Below, piece after piece: positions 19,301 through 27,655 of a stretch of DNA of 55,472 nt; the stretch's first letter is position 1; every line of letters begins with the position of its first letter. The stretch comes from Fibrobacterota bacterium (GTDB lineage: Bacteria; Fibrobacterota; Chitinivibrionia; Chitinivibrionales; Chitinispirillaceae). The notes beneath the pieces were generated by a model. It ran no database searches. It worked only from the letters and a program-made list of their open reading frames with translations, and was not told the DNA's origin. The stretch lies in assembly GCA_023412475.1 (NCBI GenBank), contig JAEYNR010000053.1, positions 1 through 55,472 of the forward strand, in the 5' to 3' direction. Both the position numbers and the translations under genes were made by a program.

Positions 19301-20101
19301 ATGGACATAATAGATTTTCATACGCATACATTTCCCGATGATCTTGCTGACCGGGCGATCGCTTCTCTTAAGGCAAATTCACCGGAGTCCATAAACCACA
19401 CCGATGGAACCCTAAGCGGGCTTCTTCAATCGATGGAAAATTGCGGCATTAAACATTCGGTGGTTTTACCTGTAGCTACAAAGCCTTCACAGATACCCGT
19501 AATAAATGGTAATTGTCTGCGGCTCCGAAGTAAACATATTACTGCTTTTGGTGCACTTCACCCGCAGACTCCCAATCTCGAGCAGGAGATCGCCTTTCTA
19601 AAAGAAAACAACATTCCAGGAATCAAGTTTCACCCGGAATATCAGAATTTTTATGTGGATGATAATGCTTTATTCCCGATTTATGAGCAACTCTCTGCAG
19701 CAGGTTTGATCGTAGTGTTTCATGCAGGGAAAGATCCGGGACCTTTTACCTGTGATCACGCCCTCCCCAGCTCTCTAAAAACTGTGCATAAAAACTTCCC
19801 TTCATTGCGAATAGTTGCCGCTCACATGGGTGGATGGAAGTTATGGGATGAGGTCGAGCGACACCTTTGTGGTTTACCGGTATTTCTGGATACTTCTGCA
19901 GTTTCAGACAACATTTCAGAAGAGCAATTTAAAAGAATACTCAACAAACATGGGGCAGATAACATACTGTTTGGAACGGATTCGCCATGGTTTGATCAAT
20001 GTCAGATGACAAAATGGATAAACAGTATTGATTTGAGTGATTCTGTTAAGAGTCGGATTTTTTATGAGAATGGGAGAAGACTGCTTACTTTAGCAGATTA
20101 G
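19301..20101 (+). CDS. Amidohydrolase family (TIM-barrel) metal-dependent hydrolase
   Basis: A 266-residue amidohydrolase-2 type enzyme. Metal ligands are visible: HTH at 7-9 (His7, His9), the GIKFHP strand (Lys109, His111), His141 (VVFHAGKD), His175 (VAAHMGG) and Asp227 (LFGTDSPW). The set fits a decarboxylase or hydrolase of the PF04909 family; the substrate is not evident. AAGGA precedes ATG 19301. Its stop codon lies within the 3' end of the oppositely oriented cyclic-nucleotide-binding gene (17-bp overlap). Confidence 0.85.
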   Translation: MDIIDFHTHTFPDDLADRAIASLKANSPESINHTDGTLSGLLQSMENCGIKHSVVLPVATKPSQIPVINGNCLRLRSKHITAFGALHPQTPNLEQEIAFLKENNIPGIKFHPEYQNFYVDDNALFPIYEQLSAAGLIVVFHAGKDPGPFTCDHALPSSLKTVHKNFPSLRIVAAHMGGWKLWDEVERHLCGLPVFLDTSAVSDNISEEQFKRILNKHGADNILFGTDSPWFDQCQMTKWINSIDLSDSVKSRIFYENGRRLLTLAD

Positions 20102-20603
20102 GATCAAAAGCAGGGTAAATAGATTTGTTCATTTTTCCATAATGAAGCAAAATCTCATCGGTATGATGAAGTCTGCGGGCGATTTCACGGGCGATATTAA
20201 GAATAAGCAATGAAAAAAGAGATTTATCTGTATCAAAAATTGTCATCAGAAGCTGTCTGCTCAAAACAAGCAATATGGCATCTTCAGTCACAACAGCAGA
20301 AGCGCTATGATCCTGAATACCGATCACCGAAGCCTCTCCGATGCAATTTCCAGCTCCAAATTCAGTTATAACAATTGGGTCATCACTTTTTAGCCCCAGA
20401 ACTATTGTGATTTTGCCGTTAAGAATGATAAATATTTCTGTTGCTGGTGTAGCCTCCAGAAGAATTATTTCACCAACATTTGCTTCTGTAACTGTGCAGT
20501 TTTCAAATATTACTCTAACTTGGGAATCACTGAATCCGGAGAAAACGGTAACATTTTTAATAATCGGCAGGATATCGTCTATGGAAAATGCCCGACTTTG
20601 CAT
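20085..20603 (-). CDS. Cyclic nucleotide-binding domain protein
   Basis: A 172-residue protein that is almost entirely a cNMP-binding (Crp-like) beta-roll: GEIILLEATPATEIFIILNG (about 43-62) and the phosphate cassette region with GNCIGEASVIG (around 85-95). No helix-turn-helix follows; the C-terminus is a single helical segment, so this is not a transcription factor of the CRP type. The canonical Arg of the phosphate cassette is not evident, so ligand binding may be altered. It could act as a regulatory subunit for an unlinked enzyme. A GGAGGGG lies 7-9 bases before ATG 20603. Confidence 0.8.
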   Translation of the reverse strand: MQSRAFSIDDILPIIKNVTVFSGFSDSQVRVIFENCTVTEANVGEIILLEATPATEIFIILNGKITIVLGLKSDDPIVITEFGAGNCIGEASVIGIQDHSASAVVTEDAILLVLSRQLLMTIFDTDKSLFSLLILNIAREIARRLHHTDEILLHYGKMNKSIYPAFDPNLLK

Positions 20604-20941
20604 ACCAATCCCCTCCTGCGGAAATTAGGTTAAACAACATTTTTTATCTGTATTGATTGTCATACAGATTGGGCAAGTGGTATTTTTTCGATCTAAGTCT
20701 TATTCTGAAAAGATCAGTGTACATTTTATGCACTATCCTGTATTTTACATTATTCCAACTGGTTAACTCTCTTCAAAGCAGGAACAATGTCAATTTAAAT
20801 CATATACTCATTCAAATATATATCCAATTATATTATCACGGTTAAGAATTTACCATCAATATGGTGTTACCCCAGAGATGAGTTTGAAAATTATCAAAAA
20901 TTTACCTCCTGGGAGATAGAGATAATCACAAAGCTAAATTT
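20604..20941. other. Divergent intergenic region
   Basis: 338 bp between two divergently transcribed genes (cNMP-binding protein leftwards, acyltransferase rightwards). It is very AT-rich, so both promoters probably lie here, but I cannot point to a specific -35/-10 pair. A short block GTTACCCCAGAG occurs at 20866-20877 and again just after the acyltransferase gene (22185-22196). Confidence 0.5.
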
Positions 20942-22165
20942 ATGGAAGGATTATTTTTCTCTATGAAGTTTCTTCGTTCTGTTTTTGTATGGATAATCTG
21001 GAATCTTTTCTCCGTCCCTTTTGTACAAACCTACATAAAATTCCACTACCGGTTTTCGAAAGCTGACAAAAAGCTAAAATTTCCAAAACCTCCCTTTGTG
21101 GTTATAGCTAATCACGGAACATTTTTTGATCCATGGATGATTGGCGGTTATTCCCATATACCATTCTGTTTTATGGTTAATGATGATGGTTTCAGAGGGA
21201 AGAGTATGTCAGCGTGGTATCTGCGAAGTATCAACTCAATTCCTAAAAGGAAGGGAGCCTCCGATTTTAAAGCTATGAAAGCAACTATTAAGCGCCTCCA
21301 TAATAAAAAGATCATCTGCATATTCCCTGAGGGACAAACGACCTGGGATGGAGAAACCCAGCTCCTTTATAGAGGAATCGAGAAGATCATTAAGAAGGTC
21401 AACTGTCCTTTGGTAATGGTCAGACTTCAGGGCAATTTCCTTACTAAACCTTGGTGGGCTAATTCACTGCGTAAGGGTAGAATACTGCTTCATTTCAAAA
21501 CTCTTAAAAAAGATGATATTGAGCAACTCAGCTCTGACGAACTCTTTAATACCATTAAATCCTACATTTACCAAAATGATATAAAAGATCCGTCGAATGC
21601 GGCAGTTCCTTTCACGGGGGTAAAGCTTGCCGAAGGTCTTGAACGTTTTGTATGGATCTGCATGCACTGCGGTTCGGAAGATACATTGATTACCAGTGAT
21701 AATACCATCAGATGTAGCTCCTGTAACGGTTCCTGGGATATTGATGCTCACTGTAGACTCAGCTCCAATGACCCTTCATTTAGAAGTTTTCCAGATCTCA
21801 AAGACTGGTCTGAAATGCACAAAGAAAAAGTTCAGGAATTTCTCTCCAATAGAAGAAACGAAATCACCAGAACCAGCGATGTTACACTTCAGACCGAAAA
21901 CAGTGAGCATGTGTTTGAGAATAAGGAGAGTGGAACCTTGATTCTTTTCAGAGAGGAGCTTCTATTCGAAACCGGCTCCTCCACTTTGCGCTGGCCGGTA
22001 AAAGAGATCTCTGATTATGTGATTCAGAAAAAAGATATCTTTGAATTCCGGCACAATAGCAGCTATTATCGGTTTGAGTTCAATAAAAAGAGCCCGATGA
22101 AATGGATCTACTACTTCAGATATCTTAACAATTATTCGATCTGTGAAAAGCAGGGACATTATTGA
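20942..22165 (+). CDS. PlsC-like 1-acyl-glycerol-phosphate acyltransferase with zinc ribbon
   Basis: A 407-residue protein. The acyltransferase domain has catalytic NHxxxxD (NHGTFFD, Asn57 to Asp63) and the glycerophosphate-binding FPEGQT (128-133), after an N-terminal hydrophobic helix (about 8-30). Distinct from ordinary PlsC (about 240 aa), the protein continues with a four-Cys ribbon (CMHCG and CSSC, Cys240, 243, 258, 261) and a C-terminal ~130-residue domain of unknown function. So it may be an acyltransferase with a regulatory or protein-binding tail rather than a housekeeping lysophosphatidate acyltransferase. ATG 20963 is an alternative start. A terminator hairpin follows the stop. 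Confidence 0.8.
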   Translation: MEGLFFSMKFLRSVFVWIIWNLFSVPFVQTYIKFHYRFSKADKKLKFPKPPFVVIANHGTFFDPWMIGGYSHIPFCFMVNDDGFRGKSMSAWYLRSINSIPKRKGASDFKAMKATIKRLHNKKIICIFPEGQTTWDGETQLLYRGIEKIIKKVNCPLVMVRLQGNFLTKPWWANSLRKGRILLHFKTLKKDDIEQLSSDELFNTIKSYIYQNDIKDPSNAAVPFTGVKLAEGLERFVWICMHCGSEDTLITSDNTIRCSSCNGSWDIDAHCRLSSNDPSFRSFPDLKDWSEMHKEKVQEFLSNRRNEITRTSDVTLQTENSEHVFENKESGTLILFREELLFETGSSTLRWPVKEISDYVIQKKDIFEFRHNSSYYRFEFNKKSPMKWIYYFRYLNNYSICEKQGHY

Positions 22166-22233
22166 GATCTTTTGCATTTGTCTGGTTACCCCAGAGTTAA
22201 AAGGCATACTAGCCAATGAATCATCTCTGGGGC

Positions 22234-22263
22234 AAACACATTGGTGCAACTGTGTTTTTTTTA
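22234..22263 (+). terminator. Intrinsic terminator after the acyltransferase gene
   Basis: AAACACATTG (22234-22243) pairs with CAA-C-TGTGTTT (22247-22257, one bulged C) across a GTG loop, followed by a run of T to 22262. Confidence 0.65.
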
Positions 22264-22894
22264 TCATACCAGCAAGTAATGAAATCATAGAGTAATCCAG
22301 CCTTGCCCGCCTCTGTTTTCCTGATCCCTTTAGGGGTCAAATATTTCCAGGCCCGGATATGCGAAGGTGAATGATCAATAGTTTGGGAATTTGTATGATG
22401 ATAATTAAAACAATCACAGGTAAGTTTTCAATTTGGGCCTTGTTGCCATTTCCTGTTCCTGCTCTTGTTTCGGATTTCGGACGTACAACTGATCATAAAA
22501 TCAGCTAAAAGATTAACCACCCCCAAAATCAGTTCAGGATATTTGAGTGTTTCTACTACTGTAGATGTTACAGAGGGGGTTTGCAGAAGTTGAAAGTTTC
22601 GATCCGTTGGTCCTATCGATTCTGAAGTTTTTTTATCATATCTAATCCGATAGGTATGGTTTTCCCGTCTTCTGCAAGGGATACTGCGGTTCTCCCGAAA
22701 GAAACCTATCGTACGAATGCTCCAAGGGTTAATTTTGTCCCTGACGGGACGAAGAAGATTTATTTCGCGTTATAATTTCTCATTTGATCGTTTTCGAAGA
22801 GATACAATCTTTTCTTCAGACTGGCCGGTATAAAGAGCAACCTTCTCTGTTGATTCACCATTTTTTAGCATATTTAAAGCTACTATTTTCTATT

Positions 22895-22950
22895 CCCTGT
22901 TTAAACCCATGTTCATCACCTCGTTTAAACCCACGTTCATCACCCTGTTT
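22895..22950. repeat. 24-bp tandem repeat, 2.3 copies
   Basis: CCCTGTTTAAACCCATGTTCATCA at 22895-22918 (shown here only as a 24-base unit) is repeated with two changes at 22919-22942, then a third partial copy begins at 22943. It lies in a non-coding interval; the reading frame over it has no ribosome binding site and a Cys/Ser-rich translation, so I do not call it a gene. Confidence 0.7.
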
Positions 22951-23047
22951 AAGCTGTCGGTCAAATTGTGTGATAACGGGCATTTATCACAACATTTATT
23001 CTTTGGATTTTTCATCCGTGCCAGAAAAAGGGCCCTTTTAATATCCT

Positions 23048-23120
23048 GTACAGACGTCCGGCCGGACGTCTGTACGCGGTGGCAGGGGCATAGTGGCCCC
23101 CCTGCCGGGCCACTATGCCC
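23048..23120. repeat. GC-rich palindrome block with competing hairpins
   Basis: A perfect 28-bp palindrome covers 23048-23075 (left arm GTACAGACGTCCGG, right arm CCGGACGTCTGTAC). Right after it, GGGCATAGTGGCCC (23086-23099) pairs with GGGCCACTATGCCC (23107-23120) over a 7-base loop. In the same stretch GGCAGGGG (23081-23088) can pair with CCCCTGCC (23099-23106), so two stems compete for the same bases. GC content is far above the surrounding DNA. The rest of the gap 22264-23179 shows no convincing gene. Confidence 0.8.
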
Positions 23121-23179
23121 AAATCTATTACCCCTGTTTCCGTAATTTTATATAGATATTAACTGAAAGGAGTCACATT

Positions 23180-23596
23180 ATGGAATTTTCTCCTGATGAT
23201 AAAAACAGGCAAAAACTAAACCATTTGCGCGATGACTTGCGCTATAGAACCGAAAAACTCACCAGCTCCGGAATCGCTTCCGCTGCAACCGAGTTTAGAA
23301 GGTTCGGCTCTGCGCTACATAGCGCAGCAGACAAACTCCAGGAAAATAATGACTACTTTGCCGGATTCATGGACAATATCGGTGATAAACTCGATAACGT
23401 TTCTAATTACATCAATGAACGGGAATCAAAAGATATCATCCATAATCTGCAGGATTTTGCACAAAAAAATCCTTATCTCACAATTGGAGGAATGTTTGTG
23501 GCCGGAATGGCTGTTTCCCGCCTTTTAAAAGCTGAAACTACAGAAACAAGTACCACTCCACCACCAAAGGAGGACTACAATGAATATGGTAGATGA
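23180..23596 (+). CDS. DUF883-like membrane-associated stress protein
   Basis: A 138-residue protein: a long amphipathic helical region (about 5-85) followed by a short hydrophobic segment (NPYLTIGGMFVAGMAVSRLL, about 96-115) and a Pro/Thr tail. This pattern, together with its two downstream partners, resembles the YqjD/ElaB (DUF883) proteins that anchor to the inner membrane in stationary phase. The assignment to DUF883 is by architecture rather than by a specific motif. AAGGAG precedes ATG 23180. The gene overlaps the next by 17 bp. Confidence 0.65.
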   Translation: MEFSPDDKNRQKLNHLRDDLRYRTEKLTSSGIASAATEFRRFGSALHSAADKLQENNDYFAGFMDNIGDKLDNVSNYINERESKDIIHNLQDFAQKNPYLTIGGMFVAGMAVSRLLKAETTETSTTPPPKEDYNEYGR

Positions 23597-24014
23597 AAGA
23601 ACGGTTTCTTTTGAACAGGAATCAATTACCGATCTGGTTAAAGATCTTCGTGACCAAACCATAAACATGGTACGCCAACAAATAGAGCTGGCAAAAACCG
23701 AAACTTCTGAAAAGGTCTCCACTCTGGGCAATAATGCCGCTTCAATCTCTGCCGGGGGTGCTGTTCTTTATGCAGGATTTCTATTTCTGTTGGCTGGTAT
23801 TACGTTTCTGGGCTATGTAGTTCTTACCAACCTGGGACTTTCACCTGTATTATCTCTGTGGCTGATGCCTCTTATAACCGGTGTAGTAGTAAGTCTTATT
23901 GGCTACATGATGATCAGGGGGTCTATGAAAAAGATTAAGCGAATGTCTATTTTGCCGGGGAAAACGGTTCATTCAATCAAGGAGGATCAAAAATGGATAA
24001 GAAGGAAAATGTAA
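23580..24014 (+). CDS. Holin-X/YqjE-like membrane protein (Phage_holin_3_6)
   Basis: A 144-residue protein with an N-terminal helix (SITDLVKDLRDQTINMVRQQ) and two predicted membrane helices (about 58-80 and 90-112) linked by a short loop. That is the architecture of the putative holin-superfamily/YqjE family. Despite the family name it sits here beside chromosomal stress-type genes, not a lysis cassette. AAGGAGG lies 5 bases before ATG 23580, and the ORF overlaps both neighbours, so translation is coupled. Confidence 0.75.
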   Translation: MNMVDERTVSFEQESITDLVKDLRDQTINMVRQQIELAKTETSEKVSTLGNNAASISAGGAVLYAGFLFLLAGITFLGYVVLTNLGLSPVLSLWLMPLITGVVVSLIGYMMIRGSMKKIKRMSILPGKTVHSIKEDQKWIRRKM

Positions 24015-24928
24015 ACTTTTCAAATAACGGTCATACTACCGCTGTCCAGGATTGGTCTCCTGTAGCTGAAAGTGGAAAGCAGAAAAGTTCTCAGGAAATT
24101 GAACACGATATAGAAGAAACCCGTCATTCGATGGATCAGATTCTTGATGCTCTCAACGACAGGGCCAATCCGGGCACTCTTTACAGAAAGGTTTATGATT
24201 ATTTTCAAAGCAGCGAAAACCGTGAAAAAGTCAAAAACAGCCTTTCAAAAGTAACCAACAGCGTTTCCAGTTCCTTTCAGAGAAATCCTTTACCGGTGAT
24301 GATGGTTGCTGCAGGGGCCAGTTGGATGCTCTGGGAAATCAATCAGCCATCACATAACGGAAAAGCTGGTGAACGGATGCAGCAATTTAGAAGTGAAACA
24401 GGACAGAGAGCAGAAGCTGTAAAGGAGAGAGCTGGTGCCAAAGTAGAATCTTTGAAAGAAAGAGCCGGTGAGTCATCCGAATCTCTGAAGGAAAGAACAG
24501 GAGCTCTGGCATCAGAAGCAAAAGGAAAGGCGGAATCCTTTTTTGATCAGGCCCGCCAAAGAGGTGATGAGTTTAAGGGCAGAGCTTCAGAGCTTCAGTC
24601 CAAAACTTTAGATTCCTATCAAAAGGCAGATTCTTCGGTCCGAAAAAATTCATTACTTCTGGGATTTGCTGCTGCATGTGCCGGAATAGTCGCTGGTTTA
24701 TTGATTCCTGAAACTAAAACAGAAACCAGACTCGCCGAAGAGAAAACGCCTGAAATAAAACAGAATGCGGAAAAATCCGTTTCTGAGGTTTCTGAGTTTG
24801 CCAGAAAAATACCCGAAGAAAATGTTTCATCTCAGGAAATAGGAAAGAAAACAGAAGAAAATATTATAAAGCCAGGTACTACCGAAAGAAAACCGGAAGA
24901 AAAACCTGGTAATCCAGGAGAACAATAA
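23993..24928 (+). CDS. DUF3618 domain protein with amphipathic LEA-like repeats
   Basis: A 311-residue protein. The DUF3618 signature (SSQEIEHDIEETRHSMDQIL, residues 33-52) is followed by a hydrophobic segment (about 101-113) and then by repeated Ala/Lys/Glu-rich 11-mer-like units (AGAKVESLKERAG and AGESSESLKERTG, about 148-200) like those of LEA or apolipoprotein-type amphipathic helices. A second hydrophobic stretch lies at 221-238 and the tail is acidic and Lys-rich. It is likely membrane-peripheral and stress-related. AGGAGG precedes ATG 23993 and the start overlaps the previous gene by 22 bp. Last gene of the operon; a strong terminator follows. Confidence 0.8.
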   Translation: MDKKENVNFSNNGHTTAVQDWSPVAESGKQKSSQEIEHDIEETRHSMDQILDALNDRANPGTLYRKVYDYFQSSENREKVKNSLSKVTNSVSSSFQRNPLPVMMVAAGASWMLWEINQPSHNGKAGERMQQFRSETGQRAEAVKERAGAKVESLKERAGESSESLKERTGALASEAKGKAESFFDQARQRGDEFKGRASELQSKTLDSYQKADSSVRKNSLLLGFAAACAGIVAGLLIPETKTETRLAEEKTPEIKQNAEKSVSEVSEFARKIPEENVSSQEIGKKTEENIIKPGTTERKPEEKPGNPGEQ

Positions 24929-24980
24929 TCAAAGCTGTAATAATCAAATGCTAAGCTGACCACTTGAGCGCGCACACAAC

Positions 24981-25024
24981 TCACCATAGAGGTGCGTTTC
25001 TGGCATCTCTATGGTGATTTTTTT
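24981..25024 (+). terminator. Intrinsic terminator of the DUF3618 operon
   Basis: TCACCATAGAGGTGC (24981-24995) and GCATCTCTATGGTGA (25003-25017) pair completely with one G-U, with a 7-base loop, and a run of seven T follows (25018-25024). Confidence 0.88.
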
Positions 25025-25047
25025 GGGTTTCTTAGTCGTTATCGTTA

Positions 25048-25700
25048 TCGTTATAATTTTCATGATGCATAGTTGAATAGATAGTAAAAGGTTTAATGGA
25101 ATAATAATAAGAAATAAAGACCGGATTTAAACGCAGAGTGCGCAAAGTACGCAGAGATTAAGCGCAGAGATTAAAAAACGCAAAATAAGAGCGCAAAGGG
25201 GAAAATGCTACGCATTTTCAGGATGAGGATTGCCTTAATCACTACTGAATGGAACTGAAAACGATTTCGATTGAGATTAGGACTAAAAAGAGCATCAAAA
25301 ATTATTATCACATTTAGGGTTAAGCCATAAAAATTGGGACTAATTATAATTTTCATGATGCATAGTTGAATAGATAGTAAAAGGTTTAATAGAATAATAA
25401 TCAGAAATAAAGACCGGATTTAAACGCCCGTCCTCCGAAGTTGCTTCTACGGCGGGTGGACAGAGTGCGCAAAGTACGCAGAGGAAAAACGCAGAGGGGT
25501 AAATGCTGCGCATTTACAGGATGAGGCTTGCCTTAATCACCACTGAATGAAATCGGGATTCTTCTAAACGCAAAGCGTTTACCGCTCTGCGCCCTTTGCG
25601 TCCTTTGCGTTTTAAACTCTCTATCTCTTTTCTGTTTTTAATTCGATATCGATACCGACCACGACAACGATTTCGATTAAGAATAGGACTAAAAAGATGG
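25048..25700. repeat. Tandem duplication (~250 and ~360 bp) with inserts
   Basis: Two successive blocks (about 25048-25295 and 25342-25700) share, in the same order, TTCATGATGCATAGTTGAAT (25059 and 25352), GACCGGATTTAAACGC, CAGAGTGCGCAAAGTACGC, and the closing words ACGATTTCGATT and AGGACTAAAAAGA. The second block carries extra DNA: a 33-bp GC-richer insert (25427-25460) with imperfect dyad symmetry, and about 100 bp of CGCAAAGCG/CTTTGCG inverted runs (25566-25610). No coding sequence is apparent. Confidence 0.8.
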
Positions 25701-25741
25701 CCAGGATACAATAAGATCTCGTTTGTCTGAAGATCTTTCTT

Positions 25742-25885
25742 CTCCTATCGTAGTCGATATCGTTATCGCTATCGTTATCGTCTATCGTTATCGTCTATTT
25801 CCCCTGTATTATTTCGATATCGATATCGTCCCTATCCCTGTTTTATTCCGATATCGATATCGACAACGACAACGATTTCGGTTCA
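25742..25885. repeat. Hexanucleotide-like TATCGT/GATATC array
   Basis: Runs of CGTTATCGTTATCG-type and CGATATCGATATCG-type hexamers fill this stretch (for example 25756-25790, 25815-25828 and 25849-25875). The same hexamers appear at 25037-25052, 30022-30037 and 30766-30778, always just beside other repeats. The frames they create translate into Tyr/Arg/Asp/Ile runs and are not genes. Confidence 0.8.
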
Positions 25886-25912
25886 AATATCTTTTAAAAT
25901 ACGACGTCATGT

Positions 25913-27643
25913 TTAGTTTTCCCGAATAGAGCGAAGAAGATGAAGCAGATCATTCAACCCCAGGCAGTTAATGACATCCGATGACCCCAGCCATCCCCTT
26001 CTTGCCTGAGCTACACCGAAACGGATAAATTTCAGATCATTAGTACTATGAGCATCAGTGTTGATTGATACCTTCACCCCAAGCTCCTTTGCCATGCGAC
26101 AATGAACATCATTTAAATCAAGTCTGTCGGGATGACTGTTAACTTCCACCACCCGTCGAAGTTCTCTGGCCCTGATAAGAATCCTTTCCATGTCGATTTC
26201 CATTGGAGCTCTCCTGTTAATAAGCCGTCCTGTAGGGTGAGCCAGAATCGTAAAATATGGGTTTCCCATTGCCCGTAAAACCCTGTCAGTCTGCTGCATT
26301 CTGCTTAAATTCAGTTTCGAATGCACAGAACAGACTGTAAGATCCAACCTTTTGAGAATACTATCCGCAAGATCCAGTGTTCCATCCTCCAATATATCAA
26401 CCTCTATTCCCTTGAGAATTCTGAACCCTTTTAAAGTTTCGTTCACTTTGTCAATAATATCGATCTGCAAAGCCAGGTCGCTCTCATTAAGTCCACGGGT
26501 CATTGCCAGACGCTGCGAATGATCTGTAATAGCAATGTATTCATATCCCAGAGCAATTGCTGCTTCTACCATCTCTGCAATTGTCGCATGCCCATCGGTA
26601 CGTGAAGTATGAGTGTGAAGATCACCACGAATCTGATGTGATTCTATAAGACCAGGAAGTTTACCATTTTTAGCGGCTTCAAGCTCTCCCCTATCTTCTC
26701 TCAGCTCCGGCTCTATAAAAGGAAGTCCAACCACTCTGTACACATCACCCTCAAGCTCCCCCGCAATCCGTACTCCTTCTTTCCAAATACCATACTCATT
26801 TATCTTCAGTCCCAGCCTGACTCCCATCTTGCGAATCCCGATATTATGAGCTTTGGAACCGGTGAAATAATGAAGAGCAGCTCCATAACTCTCTTTTGCC
26901 ACAACCCGGATATCTACCTGCATGCCTGAGTATAATATGACAGTGCATCTTGTTTCGCCTCTTGCCAAAACTTTTTCAATTTCTGGAAACTGAAGAAACA
27001 GGGAGATTATTTCGGGTGGATTATCTGTAGTTATCAGGATATCTATATCACCAACAGTTTCTCTTTTCCTGCGGAAAGAACCTGCGACAATCAATTTGTC
27101 TATAGCTTTTTCTGATTGAAGAAATTTACTGATCCGGTTTATGATCTCCTCTGCATCATAAATTTTCACTCTGGTACCGGCTTCTCTGAGCTGCTTTATT
27201 CCATCGAGAATAGCTCTCTCAATTTTTACCCCAAACCCTGGAAGTTTGCAGATTTTATGATCCAGAGCAGCCCTTTCGAGTTGCTCGATACTCTGTACAC
27301 CCAACCTTCTATTGATTGTTTTAATTCTTTTTCCACCCAGCCCCGCAATCCGCATGAAAGAAACAAGCTCAAAAGGCACTTCATCTTTTAGCTCTTCAAG
27401 AGCATCCAATTGCCCTGTAATAACAATCTGTTCGATCTTTGAAGCCAGGTCTTTACCTATTCCCGGAAGTCTGCAGAGGTCTTCGCCACTTTCCAGGAGC
27501 TCTGATACATCGCTTGAGAGACTGTAAACAGTATGTGCAGCAGTTCGATAAGCCCGGATTCTAAAAGGATTCTCCCCTTTTATTTCGAGCAGATCAGCCA
27601 TAGTATTAAATATTTCGGCTACAGTCGCATTTCTGATTCTCAT
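25913..27643 (-). CDS. polX: PolX family DNA polymerase/PHP exonuclease
   Basis: A 576-residue PolX protein in the order helix-hairpin-helix (LPGIGKDLASKI, 59-70), nucleotidyltransferase palm with GSFRRKRETVGDID (188-201; Asp199, Asp201) and third Asp244 (VDIRVV), fingers/thumb region with KAHNIGIRK, and a C-terminal PHP phosphoesterase domain with GDLHTHTSRTDG (340-351; His343, His345), ITDHS (372-376) and NTDAHS (528-533). Both active sites are complete, so gap-filling polymerase and 3'-5' exonuclease/AP-endonuclease activities for base excision repair are expected. Only 12 bp separate it from the upstream glgX stop, so the two may be cotranscribed. Confidence 0.94.
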   Translation of the reverse strand: MRIRNATVAEIFNTMADLLEIKGENPFRIRAYRTAAHTVYSLSSDVSELLESGEDLCRLPGIGKDLASKIEQIVITGQLDALEELKDEVPFELVSFMRIAGLGGKRIKTINRRLGVQSIEQLERAALDHKICKLPGFGVKIERAILDGIKQLREAGTRVKIYDAEEIINRISKFLQSEKAIDKLIVAGSFRRKRETVGDIDILITTDNPPEIISLFLQFPEIEKVLARGETRCTVILYSGMQVDIRVVAKESYGAALHYFTGSKAHNIGIRKMGVRLGLKINEYGIWKEGVRIAGELEGDVYRVVGLPFIEPELREDRGELEAAKNGKLPGLIESHQIRGDLHTHTSRTDGHATIAEMVEAAIALGYEYIAITDHSQRLAMTRGLNESDLALQIDIIDKVNETLKGFRILKGIEVDILEDGTLDLADSILKRLDLTVCSVHSKLNLSRMQQTDRVLRAMGNPYFTILAHPTGRLINRRAPMEIDMERILIRARELRRVVEVNSHPDRLDLNDVHCRMAKELGVKVSINTDAHSTNDLKFIRFGVAQARRGWLGSSDVINCLGLNDLLHLLRSIREN

Positions 27644-27655
27644 CAGAAACCCGTT

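Noticed and set aside
20866..22196. Matching GTTACCCCAGAG words flanking the acyltransferase gene as a target-site duplication
   Set aside because: The 12-bp word occurs twice in direct orientation, but there are no terminal inverted repeats or transposase, so transposition is not supported.
22431..22769. 113-codon open frame on the minus strand between the acyltransferase and the stress operon
   Set aside because: No usable start codon and no ribosome binding site. Another frame there looks somewhat protein-like but has an in-frame stop codon. It could be a gene remnant, but I cannot support a product.
22784..23041. 85-codon frame over the 24-bp tandem repeat
   Set aside because: The 24-bp repeat makes the frame appear to code Cys/Ser/Pro repeats; there is no ribosome binding site and no conserved domain.
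23180..24928. Prophage lysis cassette
   Set aside because: The middle gene belongs to a holin-like superfamily, but flanking genes are DUF883-like and DUF3618 proteins without endolysin, structural or integrase genes.
25514..25929. Tyr/Arg/Ile-rich small frames in the hexanucleotide region
   Set aside because: These are translations of TATCGT-type repeats and end within the array.
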